A DNA stretch of 64,000 nucleotides from Vagococcus jeotgali (GTDB lineage: Bacteria > Bacillota > Bacilli > Lactobacillales > Vagococcaceae). The stretch's first letter is position 1; each line of letters begins with the position of its first letter. The translations under genes were made by a program, and so were the position numbers. Below are positions 46,547 to 56,346 of the stretch, in pieces. Below the pieces are notes generated by a model. That model was given only the letters and a program-made list of their open reading frames with translations. It was not told the origin of the DNA and did not search any database. The stretch lies in the NCBI RefSeq assembly GCF_035918315.1, contig NZ_CP142146.1, forward strand, positions 1,736,001 through 1,800,000. The letters are read 5' to 3'.

Positions 46547-47566
46547 TTAGAATATATTATCTTCGCTCCACTGGCGAAATTGACTCACAAAATTAATGAC
46601 ACTTTCACTATCTTTTAAAGATGGTATCTCTGCTACTAAGACTTCCTTGGCTTGTTTGGCATGCTCACCTTTGTGTTGTAGTAAGACAATTGATTTCCCT
46701 AAACTTTCTTGACTAAATAAAGAAGTTGGTAATCTCAAAATTGACTGAACATAAACACTCTCTTTTAACCACTTTGTTAAAGCAGGTGCTTGTTCTGTTT
46801 CCAAGAAATTGTTAGGTAATAAAAATAACCCAACACCATCATTTGTTACATAATTCATGCTTTGCTCCATTAATAAATGATGCGCGTAACTATGCCCATC
46901 AGCAACTGAGGTTGTAAAGTTCTTAGCTTGCTCATCATTAGTATAAAAACCAATCGGCAAATCCCCCACAACGACATCTAGCGGATCAATTGGTAAGTCA
47001 CTCAAGCTATCTTTATGTATTAAAGAGACATCTAAATCAATCCAGTTTTTATCAATAGCTGCAATCTGTAGTAGTAACTCATCAGTATCAACTCCGATAC
47101 CTGAGGAGGTAAAACCAGCTAAGGATAGATTAGCCAAAATAGTATACAATAAATTACCCATTCCAACACTTAGGTCTCCAATGACCACGGATTCTTTTTT
47201 ATCTTTCATTAATTGCTCAATGATATAGACAAATAAAAAACCAATACTATCTGGTGTTAGTTGATGATTAGCCTGAAGTGGTTCTTCTTGTAGCCCTTTT
47301 AGTAAAGTTAGTTGAGTAATTTTTCGTTTATCTTCTTTTGATAAATCAAGCTTTGAAATTTCTTGGTATAATTTTTCTAGTTTTTCAACATCTACTGGGC
47401 TAGGAACATTATCAATAACACGGACCTTCCCATTATCTAATATGTTTTCACCATTTTCAATGTATGCATCAAAAAAAGAAGTCTCTAGTTTCTGCTGTAA
47501 AATCATCACAGACTCACTCATATACTCAAAGCCTAGCTCAATATTCGTTTGAGACAAGTTGCCCAC
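46547..47566 (-). CDS. Class I SAM-dependent (N6-adenine-type) methyltransferase, YtxK-like
   Basis: 339 residues. SAM motif near [18 protein letters not shown] (about residue 145) and a catalytic motif IV variant GDLPIGFY in place of NPPY/DPPF. Such proteins lie between comG and ackA throughout the Lactobacillales and Bacillus (ytxK). The family is related to restriction-type adenine methylases, but the target is unknown. Confidence 0.85.
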   Translation of the reverse strand: MGNLSQTNIELGFEYMSESVMILQQKLETSFFDAYIENGENILDNGKVRVIDNVPSPVDVEKLEKLYQEISKLDLSKEDKRKITQLTLLKGLQEEPLQANHQLTPDSIGFLFVYIIEQLMKDKKESVVIGDLSVGMGNLLYTILANLSLAGFTSSGIGVDTDELLLQIAAIDKNWIDLDVSLIHKDSLSDLPIDPLDVVVGDLPIGFYTNDEQAKNFTTSVADGHSYAHHLLMEQSMNYVTNDGVGLFLLPNNFLETEQAPALTKWLKESVYVQSILRLPTSLFSQESLGKSIVLLQHKGEHAKQAKEVLVAEIPSLKDSESVINFVSQFRQWSEDNIF

Positions 47567-47668
47567 CTCACTATTGATTTTATAAATCTCCTACCTTCCC
47601 ATTTTAGCGAAAGAATGTGAATAATTCAAGGTAAACAAGCATAAAATATATTTATCAAAGGTTTCTTT

Positions 47669-48007
47669 TTAAGTTTCATATCTTTGCGTTTTTTTCTGTT
47701 CAAAACCACTTTTTAAATAACAGGATATACTATAAAAAGAATACTCACTTCGCTTATCAATAACAACCTCTCCTACAGTGTATGCAAGAGTTACCATTTC
47801 GCCTTTTGCTACATTTTCAGATTCTTCTTCCCCGTACTGCATTAATATGTCACATAAATAAGCATCAGTACTCACTTTCAATATATCTTGCTTATGATAA
47901 TAATCATCAATGAAATAAATAAAACTAATCGTAATCATAGCCATTAAACAAATAAAAGGGGTGGCTATGCCACCCCTATAATCCCCCTTTATCCAAGAAA
48001 TAAACAA
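47669..48007 (-). CDS. comGG: Competence pseudopilus minor pilin ComGG
   Basis: About 112 residues from a nominal TTG. A basic stretch and GG (KGDYRGG) precede a hydrophobic segment (IATPFICLMAMITISFIYF), like a prepilin N terminus. Last gene of the comG operon, overlapping comGF by 32 bp. Sequence identity is weak in this family, so the call rests mainly on position. Confidence 0.7.
   Translation of the reverse strand: MFISWIKGDYRGGIATPFICLMAMITISFIYFIDDYYHKQDILKVSTDAYLCDILMQYGEEESENVAKGEMVTLAYTVGEVVIDKRSEYSFYSISCYLKSGFEQKKTQRYET
47950..47977 (-). other. Terminator-like hairpin inside the comGF/comGG overlap
   Basis: AGGGGTGGC and GCCACCCCT form a perfect 9-bp GC-rich stem with a 3-base loop, followed on the minus strand by TTTATTTG. 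It lies in the comGG coding sequence (RGGIATPF) at the comGF stop. It could lower comGG expression or act as a processing site. Confidence 0.5.
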
Positions 48008-48416
48008 ATGTATCGCCTCCTGTTAAGGTTATTGTCATTTTAATCATCTCTTCGTACTCGGTAAAACCCACATCAACTACTTCTTGAATAAGCGGTTGAT
48101 GGCCTGGTGTTTGTCGTAACATGTCATTGTAGTGATTATATTCTACTACATCGCTCTTATTTGGTTGAGGTTTAACAAAAAATCGTAATTTCTTCCCATC
48201 TTTGATTTCTTTAAATCGCATTTTTTTAATATCATGATCTAATTGTCTTTTACCTATTTGTAACTCAACATAATCTTTTTGATTTTCTAGAGCTTCCATC
48301 TGGGTTAGTAATGTTATAAATGGTGTCACAAATATTAATAAACTCATGGTAACTACTAAAGTTATCATACTCTCTAACAAAGTGAACCCACTGTCTTGAT
48401 GAATTATTTCCGAGAA
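47976..48416 (-). CDS. comGF: Competence pseudopilus minor pilin ComGF
   Basis: The frame has its first Met at 48380, but the prepilin motif DSGFTLLES lies just upstream in the same frame (to about 48416), so translation must start further up, within the comGE end. No ATG, GTG or TTG with a ribosome site is visible there. The protein has one hydrophobic N-terminal helix (ITLVVTMSLLIFVTPFITLL). The upstream boundary is approximate. Confidence 0.75.
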   Translation of the reverse strand, partial: FSEIIHQDSGFTLLESMITLVVTMSLLIFVTPFITLLTQMEALENQKDYVELQIGKRQLDHDIKKMRFKEIKDGKKLRFFVKPQPNKSDVVEYNHYNDMLRQTPGHQPLIQEVVDVGFTEYEEMIKMTITLTGGDTFVYFLDKGGL

Positions 48417-48703
48417 AGATCTAGGATGACATTTTGCTTTTCTAAAATCAATTGACCATCACCACTTTCTATTATCTTAATACCAAACAACTCACATTTT
48501 TCTTGAACAGCTTCGTTTGTTTCTGACAAGTCAAATTTGACTATCTCCGAAGCAAATATAGCAAGTTCTAACATATCTTGTTGTCTTTTTGTTTGTTCCC
48601 TTAAAAAAATAAGACTATCCAACATAAACAATATCCCTACAGTGACAATAAACATAGCTAATAATGCTTCAGATAATAAAAAACCCTCACAATTTTTCTT
48701 CAT
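48404..48703 (-). CDS. comGE: Competence pseudopilus minor pilin ComGE
   Basis: 99 residues: prepilin-type start CEGFLLSEALLAMFIVTVGI, a single helix, then a short soluble domain. The start overlaps the comGD end by 17 bp. Confidence 0.8.
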   Translation of the reverse strand: MKKNCEGFLLSEALLAMFIVTVGILFMLDSLIFLREQTKRQQDMLELAIFASEIVKFDLSETNEAVQEKCELFGIKIIESGDGQLILEKQNVILDLSRK

Positions 48704-49157
48704 GTCGCATCACCTTACTATTGGTCATCTGCACTTTATATTCGATACTAACTTGGTTAACAACATCAATAAAAGTAAATATCATAAGAGATGAAGGACG
48801 TCCAGTAGAACTAGATAACGTTAATTTATCTATCCCTTCTAATTTATATACCTGAACACTTAAACCATTGCCAATATTTAATATCTCCATTTGATTTTTA
48901 CCATTTTTTGAATATGTAAAAAAAATAGACTGCCTATTACTATCTACCTCGATAAGACTAGGAAATCCTGTCATAATAGCATGTTGCTGACATTTTTCAT
49001 ATAATCTTTCAAATTGATTTAATTGCTGATTAATACTTCGTTGTTGTTGCCACTGAGTATATTTTAAAACAGGTATGATACTAAGAATGCTAACTATCAA
49101 TAACACACAAACACTCTCAAACAAAGTGAAGCCTTGTTGATCTTTAATCCTTTTCAA
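48687..49157 (-). CDS. comGD: Competence pseudopilus minor pilin ComGD
   Basis: 156 residues with type IV prepilin motif QQGFTLFESVCVLLIVSI cleaved by ComC after Gly. The start overlaps the end of comGC by 14 bp. Confidence 0.88.
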   Translation of the reverse strand: MKRIKDQQGFTLFESVCVLLIVSILSIIPVLKYTQWQQQRSINQQLNQFERLYEKCQQHAIMTGFPSLIEVDSNRQSIFFTYSKNGKNQMEILNIGNGLSVQVYKLEGIDKLTLSSSTGRPSSLMIFTFIDVVNQVSIEYKVQMTNSKVMRHEEKL

Positions 49158-49449
49158 GAGTAATACCTATTTTTTCAGCTTTTTCTTGTTGTTCTTTGGA
49201 TATATACCCGCCTTTTTCTAACACATCTAAACTTTGTGCCCTTTTTGAATTATCTAAATAATACATCTCAGCTTGGGTTTGAATAACTTTTTCTAAAGCA
49301 TCATCACCTTGTTTATTAATACTTGCTTGTTGTTTGGTTAAATTAGGAACAAATAAAATAAGTAATACAGCTATAACTAATAGTACAATTAACATCTCTA
49401 AAAGAGTAAAACCATCATTTTCTTTTTTCCATTTTTTTAAAATCATCAA
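49144..49449 (-). CDS. comGC: Major competence pseudopilin ComGC
   Basis: 101 residues. Prepilin motif NDGFTLLEMLIVLLVIAVLL, then the usual ComGC sequence PNLTKQQASINKQGDDAL. It is the main subunit of the DNA-uptake pilus. Its start overlaps the comGB stop by 4 bp. Confidence 0.95.
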   Translation of the reverse strand: MMILKKWKKENDGFTLLEMLIVLLVIAVLLILFVPNLTKQQASINKQGDDALEKVIQTQAEMYYLDNSKRAQSLDVLEKGGYISKEQQEKAEKIGITLEKD

Positions 49450-50546
49450 TAAAACTCTCCCATTCCACCATAGATTGGTAATAATAGTGATCCATAAATA
49501 GATACAATTAAGACTGCTATTAAAATGAACGTCATTGGTTGTAGATATTGAATGATTTTCTCCCCCTCACTAATAAAAGTTTCCCATTCTTTTTTCCCAT
49601 ACATGACAAGCTCTTCCCCAAGCCTACCATTTACCTCTCCTTGCCTGATAATCAAAGTCAATTCTGGAGTTAAAAAATGCCACTGTTTCATCGGCTCATT
49701 CATAAAATAGCCTCTTTCGATTTCCCTTTGAATTTCTCGTGCCATCTCTTGCATCAAAGGTGAATACCCATCTTGTTCCATCACTAAAACAACAGATTTA
49801 AATGTCATCCCCTGTGATAATAAATTCCCCCATTCTGTTGCAAAAAGGGCAGTGTAATAACTGGTTACTAACTTCCCAACAATAGGTGTCTTAGCTAAAA
49901 AATTCATTTTAATAACTTCTGATTTTTCACCTAGATATTTTATGATTAAAAAGAAAGTCAGTAATCCTACCAATATAGACAAACTACCCCACCTCAACCC
50001 TTGATCTAGCCAGGCAAAAGACTTGGGAGCAGATGACTCTTGATCCATGGATAAACTAGATAATTGCGGTATGATAAACTGTTTCATACCTATTAGCATC
50101 AAGACTAAAAATAGCAATAAAGTTACCGGGTAACTTAGTATCTTTAGCATATCTTTTTGCTGTTTTCCTTTTTCACTCATTTGTTTTGACATTCTTTTCA
50201 AGGTAGAAACCATATCCCCATGAATTTCAGCAAAACGCAAAGGAGCTAATTGATTTTTCGTAAACCCTAATGTTTCTAAACTTTTTGCTAACGTGTCACC
50301 TTTTAGTAATCTCTTTTCAATATAACGAAGCTTCCCTTTTTGTTTCTTAGATACCATCATCATAAAATGAATACTTTGTTCTAAACTAAAGCCATTGTCT
50401 AAAAGTTCCCCTAACAGCGTCATAAATCTTTGTCTTTCTAATTTACTAAACCTATTTGACTTCTCACCTTTTTTTATAGATTTCCAAAACTTCTTTAGTG
50501 ATTTTTTCTTGTTTATACGCCAATTGTAAGTTTTTTTCCCACTCAT
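49446..50546 (-). CDS. comGB: Competence pilus platform protein ComGB
   Basis: About 366 residues of the GspF/PilC family with two T2SF domains and three membrane segments. The start ATG at 50544-50546 has GAGG six bases ahead; the longer frame to 50558 lacks a ribosome site. It overlaps the comGA end by about 80 bp, more than usual, so a later start near FSKLERQRF is possible. Confidence 0.9.
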   Translation of the reverse strand: MSGKKTYNWRINKKKSLKKFWKSIKKGEKSNRFSKLERQRFMTLLGELLDNGFSLEQSIHFMMMVSKKQKGKLRYIEKRLLKGDTLAKSLETLGFTKNQLAPLRFAEIHGDMVSTLKRMSKQMSEKGKQQKDMLKILSYPVTLLLFLVLMLIGMKQFIIPQLSSLSMDQESSAPKSFAWLDQGLRWGSLSILVGLLTFFLIIKYLGEKSEVIKMNFLAKTPIVGKLVTSYYTALFATEWGNLLSQGMTFKSVVLVMEQDGYSPLMQEMAREIQREIERGYFMNEPMKQWHFLTPELTLIIRQGEVNGRLGEELVMYGKKEWETFISEGEKIIQYLQPMTFILIAVLIVSIYGSLLLPIYGGMGEFY

Positions 50547-51414
50547 TATTTTCCTCATTATCTAATATGTCATATAACACACCATATTCATGATTTTTCA
50601 TAGGAATCATCTCTTGGTAAACCACTCCTTTCACACTTTCTTTAATATCTTGATCAGATATCCCTAGTTCTTTCAATCTAATCAATACACCTTTTTGATT
50701 CATAGCATGAATCGTTGAAAATACTAAGTGTCCTGTTAAACCAGCACGAACTGCCATTTTGGCTGTTTCACTATCTCTGATTTCACCAATCAACAATACA
50801 TCTGGTCTATGTCTTAAACAAACTTTGATTAACTCTTGGTAAGTTAAACCAATTTTTTCATTTACTTGAAACTGAACACAATCATCATCTTCAATCTCAA
50901 CCGGGTCTTCAATTGTTATGACTTGTTTGTGTTTTAAATGAATTAATTCTTGTAGTAATAAATGAGTGCTCGTTGACTTACCCGACCCTGTAGGACCAGC
51001 AAAAATAAATAATCCTTGTCTTGGTATCATTGTTTTAAGACTTTCAAATTGTTTTTGATCAATAAATGCGATATCTTCTGTTGTTTTAATTGGATAAAGA
51101 AAACGAATCACCAATGTTTCACGATTTAAAAAATCGGCGACTGTTGATAAGCGGATACGATAAGTTTGTTGCTTCACCTTAACTGATGTTGAACCCATCT
51201 GAACTTTTCTCTTTTCAGCAATATCCATACCTGCTAAATACTTAAAGTACAAAATAAGTTGCTCTCCAGTTTTTTTGTCTATGTACTCATAATCCTTTAT
51301 TTCTAAATGAAAACGAAAAGACAAATGGTATCCTTTTTTCTTTGGTAAAATGTATAAATCACTCATTTTGTTCTTATACCCATAATGAATCAAACGCTTA
51401 ACAAGTTGTTTCAT
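50464..51414 (-). CDS. comGA: Competence pilus assembly ATPase ComGA
   Basis: 316 residues of the GspE/PilB family. Walker A is GPTGSGKST (near residue 140), Asp box ITIEDPVE, Walker B LLIGEIRDSETA and His box GHLVFSTIHA. It powers the DNA-uptake pilus. The N1 domain is short, as in other lactic acid bacteria. A strong GGGGGGAGGAG ribosome site precedes the ATG. A ComX-type box lies about 35 bp upstream. Confidence 0.95.
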   Translation of the reverse strand: MKQLVKRLIHYGYKNKMSDLYILPKKKGYHLSFRFHLEIKDYEYIDKKTGEQLILYFKYLAGMDIAEKRKVQMGSTSVKVKQQTYRIRLSTVADFLNRETLVIRFLYPIKTTEDIAFIDQKQFESLKTMIPRQGLFIFAGPTGSGKSTSTHLLLQELIHLKHKQVITIEDPVEIEDDDCVQFQVNEKIGLTYQELIKVCLRHRPDVLLIGEIRDSETAKMAVRAGLTGHLVFSTIHAMNQKGVLIRLKELGISDQDIKESVKGVVYQEMIPMKNHEYGVLYDILDNEENNEWEKNLQLAYKQEKITKEVLEIYKKR

Positions 51415-51448
51415 CTCCTCCCCCCTAAACTTACTTGCTTATTTAATA

Positions 51449-51456
51449 TATTCGCT
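51449..51456 (-). promoter_or_regulatory. Candidate ComX/SigH (cin-box-like) promoter of comG
   Basis: The minus strand reads AGCGAATA within TTTAGCGAATATATT, close to the streptococcal/lactococcal com-box TACGAATA recognised by ComX. No good sigma-A promoter is seen. Expression would then depend on a competence sigma factor. Confidence 0.5.
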
Positions 51457-51486
51457 AAATATTTAATTTTTATTTTTTTGTATAAA

Positions 51487-51536
51487 AAATTGAGTAGTTT
51501 TAATCACTAAATACCATGATCAAAACTACTCAATTT
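51487..51536 (-). terminator. Terminator of the yebC-family gene
   Basis: AAATTGAGTAGTTTT and AAAACTACTCAATTT (51522-51536) form a 15-bp stem with a 20-base loop, followed by T on the minus strand. Confidence 0.75.
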
Positions 51537-51546
51537 CTCTTACCTA

Positions 51547-52269
51547 TTATTCAGCAGATGTATAAACTTCTGATACATCATCATCATCCTCTAAAGCATC
51601 TACAATACTTTGTAAAATATCACTATCACCCTCAGAAAGTGTCGTTGAAACTTGAGGCACCATTGTCAATTCTGCTTGTGCCAGCACGTAACCTTCTGCT
51701 TCTAAGGCATCCCTGACTTGAGTAAAGTCACTAGCTTCTGCATAAATCTCAAACACATCATCTGATATGATAATGTCTTCCCCACCTGCTTCAAGCACAC
51801 TCATCGTCATCACATCTTCATCCACATCTAGTTCTTCTCTTTCAATAGCTATATAACCTTTTCGATCAAACATATAAGCTACTGAACCAGTTTCGCCAAG
51901 AGATCCACCATTTTTATTGAAGGCTACTCGTACGTTTGTCGATGTTCTATTTTTATTATCAGTTAATGTTTGAACTAAAATAGCAACACCACTTGGACCA
52001 TACCCTTCATAAACAACTTCATCATATTGTTCACCTTCACCAGCAGTTGTCGCTTTTTTAATTGCCCTGGTGACATTATCATTTGGCATATTGGCACTTT
52101 TTGCCTTATCTAGAGCTAGCCTTAGCGAAGGATTAGTTGTTGGATCTGCCCCTCCTGCTTTTGCTGCCACATAGATCTCGCGTGTTAGTTTTTGAAAAAT
52201 TTGACCTCGTTTAGCATCTTGAGCACCTTTTCGATTTTTTATATTATTCCACTTAGAATGTCCCGCCAT
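51547..52269 (-). CDS. YebC/PmpR family protein (TACO1-like)
   Basis: 240 residues, starting MAGHSKWNNIKNRKGAQDAK as in all family members, with the middle motif YEGYGPSGVAILVQTLTDN; in parts, GYGPSGVAILVQ. Described as a transcription regulator and, more recently, as a translation factor that helps at proline stretches. Length is normal. Single gene with its own terminator. Confidence 0.95.
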   Translation of the reverse strand: MAGHSKWNNIKNRKGAQDAKRGQIFQKLTREIYVAAKAGGADPTTNPSLRLALDKAKSANMPNDNVTRAIKKATTAGEGEQYDEVVYEGYGPSGVAILVQTLTDNKNRTSTNVRVAFNKNGGSLGETGSVAYMFDRKGYIAIEREELDVDEDVMTMSVLEAGGEDIIISDDVFEIYAEASDFTQVRDALEAEGYVLAQAELTMVPQVSTTLSEGDSDILQSIVDALEDDDDVSEVYTSAE

Positions 52270-52324
52270 ACTAAATCCCTACTTTCTTTTTAGTTATTAC
52301 TTATATCATAGCATATTTTAATGT

Positions 52325-52819
52325 CTATTTTTTCCTAACTAAAAACCAAATTAACAACACCACACAAGCAGTTAATGCCCCTGAACTGTCTAGCATCACA
52401 TCTTGAAATAAAGGGGTTCGACCTCCTGTTAACATTTGATGGAATTCATCCATAGCAGCATATCCTGTGGCGCTAAACCAAGAGATAATAGCAACTAAAT
52501 ACACTGGTTTTAGTTTAGGTTTTAACACTAAAAATAAACTACCACCTAGAACAAAGAAAGTAAAAAAATGGGCTCCTTTTCGAATAAAAAACTCAATAAA
52601 CTTAGCATAACCCATGGTTTTAATACTCACTACCGAATTAGCATAGGAAAATTCAATAGATGATAAACTTTCTTTAAAAGGTTCCCCTGGTAACCAATTT
52701 TCTAAAAAAGGGACTGAATTTTGTTGTTCATAGGTTTGAGAAGAGCTGATAAATAAAACTAACATAATCAAACAGCAAATAATTAAATAAGCATAACCTG
52801 ATTTAAACTGTTTTTTCAT
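52325..52819 (-). CDS. VanZ family protein
   Basis: 164-residue membrane protein with four to five helices. The VanZ sequence signature is visible as RKGAHFFTFFVLGG and AAMDEFHQMLTGGR. VanZ gives low-level teicoplanin resistance in enterococcal transposons; chromosomal members like this one have no defined role. Divergent from pepF. Confidence 0.88.
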   Translation of the reverse strand: MKKQFKSGYAYLIICCLIMLVLFISSSQTYEQQNSVPFLENWLPGEPFKESLSSIEFSYANSVVSIKTMGYAKFIEFFIRKGAHFFTFFVLGGSLFLVLKPKLKPVYLVAIISWFSATGYAAMDEFHQMLTGGRTPLFQDVMLDSSGALTACVVLLIWFLVRKK

Positions 52820-52917
52820 TATAAATACCTCGTTTTCTTAAATTAAACCGCATTTTTATCATTATTTTTTAATTTTTAGTGTATAATAACAATTACATAT
52901 TGAAAGGGGATACTATT

Positions 52918-54729
52918 ATGACATATTCATTAACATGGGATTTAGACTCAATCTTTGATGGAGGAGTCGAATCTGAAGCTCTAAAACAACGTATTTTACT
53001 TCTGGATGATCAAATTACAGAATACCAAACACTCGTGACTGATTGGAATCCTGACACTGATAAACCTGAGTTTAAACAATTTGAAATAATCATGACTGTT
53101 CAAGAGAAGGTTTCAAATGGTTTGGGACAAACATTTAGTTTTGTTAATGCCATTCAATCTGCTGATGTCTCTAACAAAGAAGCTGGTAGTTTACTTGCTG
53201 GATTATACACTAAACATACTGGTTTTCAAAATGCTGAAGTCTTACTGACGAAGAAACTTACCTCTATGCCTGATGCTACTTGGTCTCAACTTCTAGAAAC
53301 ACCTATTGCAAAAAAACAAGGAGTTACTTTTAATCTAGAAGAAACAAGACATACTGGCAAACGTTTGTTAAGTGAAGAAGAAGAAACAATCATTAACCAA
53401 CTTTCCACAGATGGCTTTAATGCTTGGAGTACACATTACGATACGATTGTAGCCAATATTACCATTCCTTTTGAAGAAGATGGTGAAGTTATTGAACTAT
53501 CTGTTGGACAGGCTTTTAATAAAATGATGAGCAGTGCTGATAGTGATACACGTAAACGTTTATTTGACAAGTGGGAGGAAGTTTGGTCTCAGCAAGCACC
53601 ATTATTTGCAGATACCTTAAATCACCTTGATGGGTACCGTCTAACAAATAATAAACTTCATGGTATCACAGATCACTTACAAATTCCTTTAGAATACAAC
53701 CGTATGCAAGAAAAAACATTGACTGCTATGTGGGATGCTATCGCAGCTAATAAACAACCATTCGTTGATTTCTTAACACGAAAAGCTAATTTGTTTGGAA
53801 AAGAAAAAATGGAGTGGCAAGATCAAGATGCTCCTGTTATTTTAGGTGATTTTGAAGAAAAACGTTATACTTTTAATGAAGCAGCAGATTTTATAATAGA
53901 GAACTTTAATAACTTTAGTCCTAAAATGGCTGATTTTGCTAAAATGACATTTGAAAAAAGTTGGATCGAAGCAGAAGATCGTCCTGGAAAACGCCCTGGT
54001 GGTTATTGCACTGGATTTCCTGAAAGTCAGGAGTCACGTATCTTTATGACTTACGGAGAATCAGTGAATGAAGTATCTACTCTAGCTCATGAACTAGGAC
54101 ATGCTTACCACTCACACGTTATGTGGGATTTACCTGCAATAAGCCAAGATTATGCTATGAACGTGGCAGAAACTGCTAGTACCTTTGCTGAATTGATTGT
54201 TTCTGATGCGACACTTAAACAAGCTTCATCAACAGAAGAAAAAATTAATTTATTAGATATTAAAATTCAAAATGCGATTGCCATGTTTATGAATATCCAT
54301 GCTAGATTTATTTTTGAAAATAACTATCATGAAGCAAGAAAACATAAAGTACTGACAGATACAGAAATCACTGACTTAATGTTAGAAGCTCAAAAAGAAA
54401 GCTATAAAGACTCTCTTGAATCTTACCATCCACATTTTTGGGCAAGCAAATTACATTTTTACATTGATAGCGTACCTTTCTATAATTTCCCATATACATT
54501 TGGTTACTTATTTAGTCTAGGTATCTATGCTCATGCTGCAAAACAAGGTAAGTCATTTGAAGATGAATATGTTGCTTTACTACGTGATACTGCGTCTATG
54601 ACAACAGAAGAACTAGCTCTAAAACATTTAGGTATTGATTTAACTAAACCTGACTTCTGGCAAGCTGGTATTGATATCATTATTAAAGACGTCAACGAAT
54701 TTTTAGAATTAACCAAACCATATGTATAA
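52918..54729 (+). CDS. pepF: Oligoendopeptidase, PepF/M3 family
   Basis: 603 residues from ATG 52918, which has GAAAGGGGA ahead; an upstream ATG at 52879 has no ribosome site. This is an M3 zinc metallopeptidase. The zinc motif HELGHAYH (nt about 54087-54110) is followed by ETASTFAEL with the third ligand. It cleaves short peptides in the cytoplasm. Single gene with its own terminator. Confidence 0.94.
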   Translation: MTYSLTWDLDSIFDGGVESEALKQRILLLDDQITEYQTLVTDWNPDTDKPEFKQFEIIMTVQEKVSNGLGQTFSFVNAIQSADVSNKEAGSLLAGLYTKHTGFQNAEVLLTKKLTSMPDATWSQLLETPIAKKQGVTFNLEETRHTGKRLLSEEEETIINQLSTDGFNAWSTHYDTIVANITIPFEEDGEVIELSVGQAFNKMMSSADSDTRKRLFDKWEEVWSQQAPLFADTLNHLDGYRLTNNKLHGITDHLQIPLEYNRMQEKTLTAMWDAIAANKQPFVDFLTRKANLFGKEKMEWQDQDAPVILGDFEEKRYTFNEAADFIIENFNNFSPKMADFAKMTFEKSWIEAEDRPGKRPGGYCTGFPESQESRIFMTYGESVNEVSTLAHELGHAYHSHVMWDLPAISQDYAMNVAETASTFAELIVSDATLKQASSTEEKINLLDIKIQNAIAMFMNIHARFIFENNYHEARKHKVLTDTEITDLMLEAQKESYKDSLESYHPHFWASKLHFYIDSVPFYNFPYTFGYLFSLGIYAHAAKQGKSFEDEYVALLRDTASMTTEELALKHLGIDLTKPDFWQAGIDIIIKDVNEFLELTKPYV

Positions 54730-54735
54730 CATTTC

Positions 54736-54770
54736 AATAGAGGCTAGCTTAAAATCCAGCCTCTATTTTT
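54736..54770 (+). terminator. pepF terminator
   Basis: AATAGAGGCT (54736-54745) and AGCCTCTATT (54758-54767) form the stem, followed by T. Confidence 0.85.
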
Positions 54771-54835
54771 CTACATGAATAATTATGTATAACTAAATGA
54801 TAATATCTAACCTAGCCTCTTGGATTAAAATAAAT

Positions 54836-56327
54836 GGGTCTATAATAAATCGTGTTGATGGATAGTTTCCATTAACACGATTTTTTGTTTTTAAATACAA
54901 AAAGGAACATCCAAACATGATAAAATAAAGTCGACAAAAACCAAATTATCAGGAGGATGTTCCCATGGATAATCATACTAGAAAATGACTTAATTTAACA
55001 GACAAATCTATTATTTTTGAAAAAGATTGGTTAACTGAGGCTACTATTAGAGGTAGACGCTCAAATATAATAAGGGGAAGACTAACGTCTCCAGACAGAA
55101 TATGCCCCTCTTGTCATCAGAATACGTGTGTTAAAAATGGTACTTATACTACTAAAACACAGCTACCAGAGTTTAATAGGATCACAACTTATTTAGAACT
55201 TAAAAGAGAACGATATCTATGTAAAGAATGTCATACAACATTCAGTGCTGATACTGCGTTAGTCGATGACTATTGTCATATATCGAAAACATTAAAGTAT
55301 CAAATCGCCTTAGATTTGAAAGAAGATCGTTCAAGAAAAGAGATTGCTAGATTCCATCATGTTTCTGATAACACGGTACAACGTGTTTTATACGACTTTA
55401 CCAACCACTGTCTAACCAACTTTCAACATCTACCAAAAGTACTATGTATCGATGAATTTAAATCAACTAAGTCATGTCAATCTGGTATGAGCTTTATTTG
55501 TGCTGATGCTGAAAGTAAAAAGATTATTGATATTTTACCAGATAGACGCCTCTTCTCTCTTATTAAGTACTTCCTGAAATACTCCAGAAAAGAGCGGTTA
55601 AAAGTGAAGTTTCTCGTCATGGATATGAATGCCAACTACGGTGGCCTTCTTAAAACTGTATTTCCACATGCAGAAATTGTGACAGATAGATTCCATATCA
55701 TTCAGCATATCAATCGTTCTTTTAATCAACTAAGAATAAAAGAAATGAATCAATTAAAACGTTATGATAATGAAGAAGCAAAACAATACCGGAGAATAAA
55801 AAAATATTGGAAACTATTTTTAAAAGACTCTAGTCAATTAAGTGCCACTACATATAGTAATTATCCTCTTTTCAATAAAAGTATGACACAAGTTGGTGTC
55901 ATTGAAGAACTTCTTTCCTATAACTCAACTATAAAAATCGCATATGATTATATACAAGAGTTAAAATATGCTTATGAAACAAAGGATTCAGACTTATTTT
56001 TAGAATTAACCCATCCTATCTCTAATGAGCTTCCTAAGGAATTTAAAGCCAAGTTCAAAACATTCCAAACCTTCAGGCAAGGTTGTTACCAATGCTTTAA
56101 ATTATTCTTATTCAAATGGTTTTTTAGAAGGAATTAACAACCGAATCAAAGCTATCAAACCAACAGCCTATGGTTACCGAAATTTCTTAACTTTTAAGCG
56201 ACGGATTTTCCTTATTCAAGGTCAATCATTTCAATTTAATTAAAAAGAAGAAGGAGGAAAAATCCCCCTTCTTCTAATGCCCTTATTTTATCAATTTTTA
56301 AATATCAACACGATTTGACGAAGAGCC
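54836..56327 (+). mobile_element. ISL3-family element, copy 4, defective
   Basis: Both ends are complete, and the length is 1492 bp because of a one-base insertion. The flanking octamers AAATAAAT and AAAAAAAG differ, so no target duplication remains. Confidence 0.92.
54966..56243 (+). pseudogene. ISL3 family transposase (copy 4), nonsense and frameshift
   Basis: The start ATG at 54966 is followed after seven codons by TGA in place of TTA, as in copy 3. An extra T near 56082 (GGTTGTTACC) shifts the frame before the catalytic Glu region. Frames 55316-56137 and 56025-56243 are parts of the dead gene. Confidence 0.92.
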
Positions 56328-56346
56328 AAAAAAAGTTAAGTTAAGA

